A DNA stretch of 64,000 nt from Pogona vitticeps. Taxonomy: Eukaryota > Chordata > Lepidosauria > Squamata > Agamidae. Below, one piece after another: positions 12,301 through 23,600 of the stretch; the stretch's first letter is position 1, and every line of letters begins with the position of its first letter. A model generated the notes under the pieces. It worked only from the letters and a program-made list of their open reading frames with translations. It ran no database searches and was not told where the DNA came from. Both the position numbers and the translations under genes were made by a program. The stretch is from positions 152,059,428 to 152,123,427 of the forward strand of contig NC_135784.1 in the NCBI RefSeq assembly GCF_051106095.1, in the 5' to 3' direction.

Positions 12301-13836
12301 CCCTCGCTCAGGATCTCATCTTCCTACTAGCATAGGAAGCTCCACTTACACGGAAAAAATTAGCTTGATACTTTCTAATGCACTTCAGCAGAACACAATG
12401 GCAACATGCCCTCTAATTTTCAGCGCTCCGCCTTTCTTGCACGTGACTTCAACCCTATGTGTGCATGCGACTCCGCCCCACCCCCCCACGTGCAGGGTTC
12501 TGTTGCGACCGGAACCAAAGGGGCTGAATGCGATTGTTGCGCAGAGGAGGAAGAAAGCTGCACAGCGGGAGGTGGAGTTCCACGAATGTGTGCACGCACA
12601 TAGCTTACAGAGAATCTTGACAGCTCAGGCTAAAAGTGTGGTCTTATCAAAAGGCTGCACTGCTTCCCACAGCCTTGCTGCCCCCTAGGCTATACAGCTC
12701 ATAAGGACCAACTTCTGTTCCCAACTATGGAAGTCCTGATCTTGTTGGTAAAGTTCTGCCCATTCATCGGCTAGGCATTGGGCTTCTGGGAGTTGTAGTT
12801 CATAAACATCCAAAATGCCAAATGTAGGATTGACTTGAATACTGTTAATTTCCATGGAGAAGCGTATGGGTGTCCTCATTCTTGATGAGGAAGGCAGAGT
12901 GTGGACCCACAGATGTAGCTCAAATAACCATTTTAATGAATAGAACATGTGATAGCATATTTTTTAAAGCACTAGATGAATTGATACCCTTTCCCTTGAT
13001 TTTGTGTGGAAATGTTGAATTAAATGCTAATGGATCAGCACATTATTGCCAAGCTCCGAGTGCAAGAGATTGTGTTCTGACTCTGTTTTAGATCACACCA
13101 CACTGGGAGGGAGGGATCTGGAGCTGAGAAGTTAAAGACAGGACTTTAGCTCTTTTCCACCTTGTCATTTTCCATCTCCCATTGGCTGATCCTGTCGCCA
13201 AGGCTTAGAACACATTTATGAGGGCATACTCCTATTTGGAAGCTGTAGGGCACGAAGTTGGCAAAGTGACACATTCAGAACAGAAAAGCTGCAGGCAGGG
13301 AAGAGGTCAGGACCACAAGGAATGCCTTCTATCCTGTGTCCTTCTAGCTGACTCTGACTGCTGATTCTGACTGGCAGCACCTCCCCAGGCAGGATGCTTT
13401 CCTAGCCTGAGTGGTCTCCCTTCCGACCCTGCTTAGCTTCCACTATCAGACAGAATTAGGAGAGTTTGGTATGGGGGATGGTAACCAGAGCATGGAAGAG
13501 TTACTTTGGGCCCCTGCTGGCTAGAGGATTCTGGGAACTGTCCTTCAAAAAAGTAATTTTTCTCTTTTTCGAGTTAAACACTTCTCCCTCCCCTCAGCCA
13601 CTTCTCTGTTTGTGTTTCCTCTTCCTGAACCATGAGGGACCTGTTTCCCGTTTTAGGATTTAACATCCCATACAGTTGTTTCTGCTCCCCCCCCCCCGAT
13701 CAAGAGCTGAAGAAGAATTATATAGGGTAATAATAATAATAAGAAGAATATCTTATATATCTTTGGGCCAGATGTTGACTTCAGTGCCATTGCTTCTTCC
13801 CACGGCACCCCCACTGTTTCCCCGCATGCCCAAATG
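12301..13836. other. Region downstream of ANKRD33, no gene recognised
   Basis: This is expected to include the ANKRD33 3' UTR, since the gene is read leftwards. A CATAAA variant (minus strand) near 13216 and ATTAAA near 12930 are the only poly(A)-like signals seen. Neither is convincing. Confidence 0.35.
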
Positions 13837-14606
13837 TCAAGACTTCTTCCCTTTCCCTTTCCCTTTGCTCTTCTTCCCTTTCCCAGCCTCTTCCGCCGCC
13901 TTCTTTTTCTCTTCCTTGAGCTGCTTGTACCGCCACTGAGGCAGCTCTAGCGTGTTCTTGTTCTTGTCCTTGGAGCGCCGCGGCTTCTCCTTGGGCGCCG
14001 ACTGGTGAGGTGACTTGGTCAGTTCAATTTTAGGGATTCCTGCGGGGAAGACGCTGTTGCGGCGCATACGCAGTGGAAGGGAGAGAAACTTCACGAGGGT
14101 GCTGGGCGGCTGGTATGGCACCAGAACCCGGGTCGGTGTCATGAGCTGGCTGTTGCAGGAGGAGGCACTGGCCATGGATTTGGCATCAGAATCCGGTGTA
14201 TATTCATTGAGGATCTCTGGCACCGAGAGTCTCGGCTTGCCCACTTCCGGAGGGCTGTCAGGACAGACTGTTTGGCAAGCAGTGGTCACAAATGGACTGG
14301 CCAAGCAGGTGGTCATGCGCACCATGTGATCCATCACACCGTCTGGTTCTGGGTCATGTGGGAAATTGATGGTGAAGGTGGAGCAGATTTTGGTGGAGAT
14401 GCGTTGGACTCTGGAGGCACCTAATGTTTGGGCCACCAGTTCAGGCAAAGCGGGCCATTCGGGCAAGTACTTGGTCGAGAACTGTTCAGCGCGCGGGCGC
14501 TCCAGGAGGGTCCGGATCCGGACGATGGTCTCAAAGCGCCCTGTCAGGGCTGCCCATTCTCGTGCGGTCTTTCCTTTTACTGGGTCCACAGCAGTCAGGT
14601 CAGCTC
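13837..14606 (-). CDS. ANKRD33: ANKRD33 coding exon 4 (terminal)
   Basis: The acceptor TTTCTCTTAG precedes GAGCTGACC, completing the split glycine of [12 protein letters not shown]. The exon encodes the last ankyrin-like segment ([20 protein letters not shown]), [11 protein letters not shown], and the [20 protein letters not shown] block. Then come a Ser-rich linker, [23 protein letters not shown] and a Lys/Gly tail ending at a TGA. The apparent ATG 16 codons upstream is in the intron. Base composition is GC-richer than the flanks. Confidence 0.95.
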
Positions 14607-17600
14607 CTAAGAGAAACATCAAGTTATTCAAAGCCCAGCCTTGTATGCCATTCATTTGGTTTAAAAATAGCAGCCACAGATGTGACAGCCTGGTTCGCCC
14701 TTAATAAGCCCAGGTTCTTTTTTTTTAACCTCATTTTGAAATTTGCCCAATGGTGGTTGGGTTGACAGCAGCATTTTGGAAGGACATCAAAACATGGCCA
14801 AAGCAGCTGGCAGATTCTTAGGGTGAATCAGTTTGTGCTGTTTTAGGGAAGGGAGGATGGAGAGGAAGGGGCATTTGAGGGTAGCAAGATTTTATCTTCC
14901 CTTCATTTCAATTTTACAGTTTAAAAATCAGTGGCAATTCCGGTGTGCCACAATCAGCAGGAACTCAAAAGATTGCAGCACCTACATGCTGTGGTGGGTA
15001 ATGTGCTCAAGTTCCAGGTTCAAGTCCCCAGTAAGCCCTGAAAATTTTTTGGACAACATTGGGTCAGTCATGCTCTCTCTATCACACAAACATAAACTCT
15101 GCCTGACCTACCATTGCTTTTTTAAAAGGGCTGTCTTTAACGGATTGGTGGTTGTTTTGAAGCTGAGAAGTCGAGAGCCATTGCCACCACCTTGCACTTA
15201 CTGCACAAAAGATGGGGAAGAAGTGTAACAGAGAGAACTCTAGACAGGGACTTCCAGAGCTCTAAATGGTACAGCAGCTTCAAGTTGTTAAAAAAAAGTA
15301 AGAAGGGACAGAGGAAAGAGAGCTGCCTGTCACATAGGCATTACTAAGACATGAAGGAGAGCATATCCACAGAAGGGTGAACCCGAACTCCTCCCTGCCC
15401 AACCCGCCCCCCCCCCGTGTCCACCCACACCCATGAGTTACAACTGTTCTGGTTATAAATGATGAGTACTTGCGTTCAGGTTTGAGAGGCAAAGGAAACT
15501 GAGCATGGTGAGGTTTGAGTCACAGAGCCATGGCTACCTCCATTGTTTCAGTTTTGCAGCCCATCTAGTCAATTCCTAATGGGTTCAGAATCCTGGAAGG
15601 TGGCACTTTCTTCATTATACTGGCCCATAGGCGAGGGAATGATGTCACAGAGCAACCATCCCTGCTCTGGGGCTCTGCAGCTGAGTTGATTTTTTTTAAA
15701 TCCTACCCAACAGGGCTGTTGACCATGTTGCTGGAAGCTGTCAGCAGTCACCCCTGGAGACAGCTGAGTTTTGATGGCTGGAACGCAGCAGCTCCTTAAG
15801 CCTTCCTAATGTGGTGTCAGCAGAAGGATTCCCTCTGTGCTGATAATCACTTTTGTGCAACATGTGATTTTCACGTGGCAAAGAAGAGCTTAAAGTCTAC
15901 CCAGAAGTGGTCTTGATCCTGATCAGCTCTCCCACTCCACTCAATATGCACTTCCATATTTAGTGTCATGTGTAATTTGGCCTGTTGGTTTCTTCTGGTT
16001 GACAGTGTAGCAGCTGCTGGATGTGGTGGTGATGATAGAGAGACTTAAGGACTGTTCTGCTCCAAAGTTGCCAGCAGATGTCAGTAGAAACAAATAAAAA
16101 AACATGTACTGTATGGAGTTAAATAAAGACAGGGAACCTTGATTCCTGTTGTTAGCTTTGTTGTCAGATATTTGAGTCCAGGGATTCAGTCCAAACAGTA
16201 CTAGGACTTGTCAGGTGTTGTGACAAACAATGTGAGTTATGCAATGTTGACAAAAAACGAAGGAAGAACCCTTTGATCATCTTGGGATCGTCTCTAAACT
16301 CAGGTATGGATGAGTCCTTGCTTTGTATTTCAGTGAATGCAGGCATGGTTTTTGGGCTCACCACAGGTTCTGTGAGTTCTCAAGCAGCAGTTTGTCTGTG
16401 TAGCCCCATTCTTTCTCCCCATTAGTTATAACACCACATTCCCCCATTGTGGCTGCTCTAGAAGGAAGAGTTTTGTTATGATCAGATTCTTTTGATCTAC
16501 TCTTAGCACCCTTTATGTAGATGGGTTTGGAGAAGTGTCCCAATAATTGCTTCTTCACTTCCTCTCCAGTACTGCTTCCATGACAAATACGAAATCACCC
16601 TAGACACCCTCAAACAACAATTGTTTCTGATGGGAGATATGCTTAAGAAGCAGTGGGATGTAAAGTCCTCATCCTTTAGGCCTTGCTGGTTCCTGGGAGT
16701 ATGGAATAGGTCCACACATCTACCTCTGGTGCTGTTCCTCACTCTGGAGAATGGGAGACTTGTCTTGAACATGTGCCTGAGAGCATGCCTGCATCTCCCA
16801 CTCAAAGGAGCAGGAGAAAGTCATACACTGCTACTTCTGGGGCCTGTCTCCCATTTTGCCGTAGCTAGGAGCACCAGGAGAAGATGAAGCACAGCTTTCT
16901 TAATGCCTTGGTTTCTTTGGTGGTTCTGCTCTTAGTAGGAAATAGGTCACCTCAGCATCTCTTGACATTGATGGGCTCCATTTGGGGGAAAAAACTGATT
17001 CTTCACAGTTGCTCTACCATTCCCCCTGCTGGCTCCAGACCTACCTAGATTATTTATTTGTTTGCTTCCCATATATCCTGCCTTTTCAAGATAGCATACC
17101 TGGCACTCCTTCCCCCTGCTTTATCCTCAAAACGTCCCAGAATGACAGAGTTGTAGACTTGAAAAGGAACTTAAGGCGCCTCTTCACCAAGTCCTCACTG
17201 ATGCTAGAAAACCACTGCTGGAGCAACCCTCACAAGTGGCCATCCAACCTCTGTTTAAAAACCTCCAAAAAAGGAGAAGCCACCACTCATTTGAGGCAGA
17301 TTGTTTGCTATAAAGAAGTTCTTCCTAATAATCAATTGAAATGCCCTTTGAATCCCGTTGGTTCTGGTCCTTTCCTCTGGAGTAGCAGTAGATATGCTTG
17401 CTCCATCATTGATGTGACAGCTCTTCAGCTAGATGAAGGTGACTATCGTATGACATCCCAATGTTCTCCAAGCTGAACATACCCACCCCCCTCCTTCACT
17501 TGTTCCTCGTACAGTTTGGTTTCCTGCCCCTTTATTGTTTTTGCCATTCTTCTCTGGACGCATTTCGTATCTCCTAAGCTACCTCAGGCTGAAAGAGCAT

Positions 17601-20600
17601 GATGGGGCCAAGATAGCCCAGGCAATTTCATGGCAGAATGAGACCTTAAATCTGGATCTCCTCGTCCAAAACTATAACCGGTTCGGCTAGTAACATCAAC
17701 ACCTGATTTGCCTTTGGAAGAGTTAGCAGGAGACATTCTAAACATGATTAAATCCTGAACTGGCAAAAGCAGAACAGTATACCTGCCAGAAGCAAGGCTG
17801 TGACACAGTCGTTTCTTCCTTGTACTGCTGCCTTCATGAGCGCAGTCAGACCCCTGAAGTCTCTCATTTCGAGCTCTAATCCTGGGTAGTAGTTCAGAAG
17901 ATAGTTCACAATAGTGATGTGCCCTTCGCGGCAAGAGAAAGAAGTGAAAACAGCATTAGGATCACAGCGCTTTCTTCAAATATAGGCATGTGCCCCAACA
18001 GCCTAGTAAAAGTCTACATATGGTGGATTATAACCCCCATTATTCCACTGCTTGGTAGGGTGCTATAGTATACCGATTCCTCCTTCCCTTTGAAGCTTCC
18101 ATTATCACCTCTCCTACGATTCTGAAAGGGCCTTCACCCTGCTTGATAAGATTTCATAGGTATGTGGAATGCATGAGGGAGGAATGTCACAGTCTTGAAT
18201 TGAATTTTTTTTTTCTGCCAAAATTTTGGGTATAGCTCTTCGGAAATCTATCAAATCACAGTGCATGCAACCAAATTATAGAGCATTAAACCGAGTAAGC
18301 CCTTTTGAACATCACTAATTCATGAGGTTGCCATAAGTTTCAAGTAGCTTAATGACACATGATAACAGGAAACAGATACGTAAATAGAAAGGAAAAAAAA
18401 GTGTGAACTATAACATATCTGAAGGTTGGGAATGCCAAAAAAAACCTGAATTCATTGATGCATCTAATATATTGAGTTCAGTATGTTATCAGATTTGGTC
18501 TTTGCTGTGACAATACAGTGTGGTTCAGATTCTGACTGAAACAATAACAAAAAGGAACTGGTACATCCACCAAGGCAAGAAGAGACTCTGATCCCAAGAT
18601 GTAAAAGTTATACTGTGCACTTTATTCCAAATTAAAAGCCTGTTTTGGCTTAGCCTCAACAGCCTTCTTCAAGGGCATGAATATTGCACTTTTGTTAGCT
18701 ATACAGTATTTAGAGAGACTTTTTGTTTATTAGGCCTGTGTCCAATTCCTTTTGAATGAGTGATACTAGCTGAAAGGATCTGATGTGTCACTTAAAATAC
18801 TTGCATAAGTATACCTACGGTATATGACTTTTGCTACTAACCCAGTTCTGGATTTTAGAGATCTCTTTCCTAATCTGGGCTACTCATTGGCCAAAATCCA
18901 GTTGCTTAGCATAGTAAATCGCACTAGAGTACTCCCACTGAACCAGTGGGGATTTGATGAGTTTGCAAATTTTATGGATTCAAATGGACCTACACTATTA
19001 GAAGTGTAGTTGCACTAGCTGCAACTTACTATACTAAAATAAGCCACAGAGAAAACCCGTTTGAATCAATAGAGCTTATGGAAGAGTTGACTCAAAATCT
19101 CCATTGATTCAATGGGTCCACACCAATAAGATTTTGACCACTGATTGTTTGATGCCTGGGGCAGACCAGCAAGAGGTATCCCTTCCTACTCACGCCAATA
19201 TTTACATTGCCCAAAGCCTGCAAAGTTATTTTGGTACAGGGGGCAACCTTCCCCCCCCCCAACATACCTCACAAGCATCTCTCCCCATCCTTGGCAGTAA
19301 AACTTCAACAATAAGCTGCTCCAAATGGGGCATTTTTTCCTCTCCACTTTATAGAGTTTAGGGCTACTTGGGAGCAAAGGAGCAGCTGAGGGGCACATAG
19401 TGTGATCTCTTTGTTTGGTGAAACAACCAGGGGCCACCTTGGGATCCTGACACCCACCTTCTCTTCTCTTCTAAAGAAATTATTCTATGATTTATGACCC
19501 TTTGTATGGGAAATATTGCTACTCTAGCATTCCATTTTTGACAGGAACCTCTGATGGTGTCTAACTGTGTATAACTGATACACACATTCACTGTTGCTGT
19601 ACTTCAGATAAAAAACCAGGTAAGGCTGCCCTTGGGTAGGGAATGCTGCTAATTCAAACACCTCACTTTTCTTCTGTCTCCATTTTTAATGGATCTGGGA
19701 TGAACAGGCCAGAAGAGAGGACAGAAAGTTTCCATTCATTGAGAAGCCAAACCATCTGCCCTTATTGCTGTGAGAAAAGAATCTCTAAGGCTGCGGCTCA
19801 CTAAGAATGGTTTCAGCTGACGAGAACGGAGGGAGAGAGAAGTTACTTTTAAAGAAGTTACTCTCTGCTTTAAGAAGGTTCAAGGCAGTTCAACGCCTGA
19901 ATGGAGCATCCCTTGAAGAGCCTACAAAGGGAATGATGGATATAAAACTGAGAGTGAAGTTACTTAGTTTAGCTTTAGCCTAGTACAGTACTGTGTTTCC
20001 CCCAAAATAAGACAGGGTCTCATATTAATTTTTTGCTGCAGAAATGCATTAGGGCTTATTTTCAGGGGGTGTTTTCTTTTACAGTTGTGTCATCTTTTGG
20101 TTGCTGCACAATGCTGCACAATGGTGGAGGGTGGTGTTTCACTTAACTGGGGCTTATTTTGGGGGTAGGGCTTATATTACGAGCATCCTGAAAAATCATA
20201 CTAGGGCTTATTTTCAGGTTAGGGCTTATTTTCAGGGAAACAGGGTATCTCTTTAAAAACTGCAATGTGTTATATATGTTATCTGCTCCTCACCAGTAGC
20301 CAAAAAGTAGCTGTATGACACATTTACACTTCATATTCTGTGTGTGTGCTTAAAGATACAGTGGTGCCTCACTTAACAATTGCTTCGTACAACGAAAAAT
20401 TCACTTAACGTTGGCTTTTTCAGAGCGATTTTGTGCTTCACTTAATGATTTTCCCTATGGGCGATTTTCGCTCAATGATTTTGGGACCATGCTTCACTTA
20501 ACGATGACAGTTTTAGGTCCCCTTGTTTCACTTAACGTTTTTTTTACAGCCCCGTTTTTGTTATTTTTAAAATATTCTAAAATGTTTAAAAATGTTTAAA

Positions 20601-23600
20601 ATGCTTGGAATCGTTAGTGCACCTAATAAAACCTTCGTTAACTTAATTTGGCTTTGTTCTGAGTCTTTTTGAATTTTTTGTGAATTTTTTTCCCCATTGA
20701 AATAGGCTTCAATGCATTTCAATGGGTTTCGCTTTACGTTTTTTCCTATGGGGATTTTCGCTTGAGGATGGTAATCCGTTCCAATTGGAACAGATTATCC
20801 GGTTTTCAATGCATCTTTATGGGAAATGGTGTTTCGCTTAACGATGTTTTCACATAGCAATGTTTTTTTTGAAACCAATTAAAATCATTAAGCGAGGCAC
20901 CACTGTATTTATCTAGAAAATGTATGAAGAGAAAGGTTTTGGAACTCAACCTTCTGATATTTGGGCATTGCCAAAAGAGGACCAAAATTTGTATATATTT
21001 ACATAGAATGTTGTGCTAATTTATGTTTCAGAAATTAATTCAGACATAATTACCGGGACTGAAATAGATTCTGGTGGCCTGTGTGCCTGTAGCGTTTGCT
21101 GTCTTAAGTGCTAGCTCTCTGCGGTCACTTCTTACAATTCTTTACATTTGTAATTTACTCTTGGGAAAGATACTTGGACAATACAGTTAAATAGAGGATG
21201 CCTTCAAACAGAGTATATTTTTGTGGTAAAGTAGGCCACCTTATGTGATTTTCTTCTACATTTCTACCACTTCTCTGCATCTCATATTATTCCTGCAATT
21301 CCAATGATTTGAAATAATAAGCAGAGATTATTCAAGTCATCTTAAACCTTGGCGATATTGGCATAAATGTAACCAATAAGCTTACCTTCTAAATTAACTA
21401 AAGGGTCTTCCAGATACAGCATTTATTTTGCCTTAGTGACCAGCCTGTGTTCTGATCTTATCAGAAATGTTCCTGAATCCAAACAACATTGTTCTCGTAT
21501 TGCTTTGTACTCCCTCTCTTTAGTTCTTGCACTTCTTTGTCCCTCCCCAAATCAAGGTGTAGGGATTTTTTTTTGTACATAATTTGGCATAGTGGCACCT
21601 TCCAAGCATTAGTGCTACGATACTAGTCAACAAGCGTCAGAAGCACATATCAACTGTGATCAACAACAGTGGAAGTGTCCTGGATACAGGCAAGTGGGAA
21701 GTTGCTGGGAGCACATGAGTTCAAGCTGCAAGAATAGCGCCAGAAACACTTTAACACTAAACAGTTAACAGGACACGAGTTCTGATAAATCCCGTGACCT
21801 TCTGTCACCAAGTAATAAAGAAGAAGGTGAAACAACATGCCATTTGGAAGAGCTCTAATTTGCAGGACTGGAATGTATTGATCGGGAGGTTTCAGAAGAA
21901 TCATAGCGAATGGTGATACATATATTAAGAGTCTTTTGGAGTAGCTAAACTCCATTTATGTCACTGTCATCTTTTAGAACATAAAGATTTATCTAGTCTT
22001 ACCTCTAGATGAATGGATATTCTTCATTCTTATAATCTGTACCACTAAGTTCTACAGGTCACTTGCACACCCCAATGACAAGTCATTATTTCATTTGGCA
22101 CTTTTAAATTCTTGTCAGATGTCAAGTTTCATTTGAATCTTCCAAGTACTCCTGAAAACCCCCACTGCCCATTGATGGAAAGCAAAATATTTCCTACCTG
22201 CCTGAGCTGCTATCATGAGTGCTGTGTTTCCATCATTATCTTGATGATTGACATCTAGGTAGGGGCATTTGCTGAGAACGGTGACAATGTCTACAAAGCC
22301 CTTGAAACATGCCACCAACAGACCATTCTGCATAGGAAAAAGAAACAGATTTAAGATTTAGCCACTTGGGCAAGTGATAGTCTTTCCCCATAAATTGGCT
22401 TATTACTACCCATCCACTCCTTCATGTAGTCTAGTCCTATACTGTAGTCCTGTATGTTGCACAAAGGAACATACTAGTAGGGTCAGCCCATGACTTTTTG
22501 GTTGTCTAAGATGAAGGGATGAAACTTTCAGCACTAACTCCACCACCACCCCCCCAGTCTATTTACAGAAGCTGGTAGTGCTGGTAAATGAACTTCACCT
22601 TTACATTGGTGGCATAATAGCATCCTCCACCCTTTCTGAGTTTAGGGGGCCCACGACAGGTTGTATGATAGACACTCTATCTTCTTAATAGCATGGCTGG
22701 CCCTAAATGCCAGTATAATGATATTATATTGCTGTCCAAGGATAGGAAACAAGTCAAAATTACATGGCTATGATTAAGAACCAGGTGGCTGGATAGCTCA
22801 GTGGTTAAAGTATCTGACTGCAGAGCCAGAGCTTGGGGGTTCAATTCCACACGGTGTCTCCTGTGGGTAGAGGCAGTCTGTGTAGCCTTGAGCAAGCTTC
22901 ACAGTCCCAGGGAGCCCCCAGAAGAAGGGAATAGTAAATACGTTCTGAGTACTGTCTACCTAGAAAACTCTTGAAAGAATCTCTTTCCATAAGTTGAAAC
23001 TGACTAGGTGGCACACTATATGTGCATGTAAAATATGTAGGGTTTTACCTGGAAGGCAGCTCTGTGTCCTGTTATAAGGCAACAGTTCCTCATCAAAGCT
23101 AATATTTGGACTAGAATAGCTCTGTTTTGGGTCTAAACTATATGTTGGAGCTAATGGTCATTAGAGATGAAATCATGTTAGTGTTTTACATATTGCTTCC
23201 CTGTACAAGAAACCACTTGGAAAGGAAGAACATGTTTATGATTTGAAGACCAATAAAAACAAGCAAACAAAGAAGCAAACAAACAAGCCAGCTAATTTGC
23301 AAATCAGGTGAGATAAGAAAAGTTTCTGCTGTGGCCATCACACAGCCAGCTCTTAAGGAATTCAATGTATTCTCAAAGGCTTTCACGGCCAGGATCTGAT
23401 GGTTGCTGTGGGTTTTTCAGGTTCTTTGGCCATGTTCTCAAGGAAGAACACGGCCAAAGAACAACACGGTCAAGAAGAACAACCTTCAGAACACGGCCAA
23501 AGAATCCGAAAAACCCACAACAACCATCTTAAGGAATTCCTTTTTTCTACTGATGGTTGCCTGTAACTTATGGTTAGGACCTCAGTGTCTTCTGAACTGA

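Larger units (their letters stand above)
14607..17782. other. ANKRD33 intron 3
   Basis: A 3.2-kb intron with a CR1 fragment (17138-17575) and a tRNA-type SINE (14976-15235). Long open frames here (e.g. 16982-17476 plus) are antisense CR1 or chance. Confidence 0.85.
17924..22197. other. ANKRD33 intron 2
   Basis: A 4.3-kb intron holding two TA-flanked MITEs (19991-20244 and 20359-20905), a palindromic MITE copy (18889-19139), a SINE tail near 18300-18365 and a dispersed unclassified repeat near 19150-19340. The remainder is unrecognised. Confidence 0.85.

Noticed and set aside
14015-14765. Several plus-strand frames of 100+ codons
   Set aside because: They are shadows on the strand opposite ANKRD33 exon 4.
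16982-17476. 164-codon plus-strand frame
   Set aside because: Most of it is antisense CR1 sequence within ANKRD33 intron 3.
17584-17934. 116-codon minus-strand frame
   Set aside because: It overlaps ANKRD33 exon 3 in the wrong frame. The correct frame is fixed by splice phase and ankyrin motifs.
22784-23022. A functional tRNA gene (A and B boxes present)
   Set aside because: The sequence continues into a SINE body and Sauria-like tail and cannot fold as a full tRNA.
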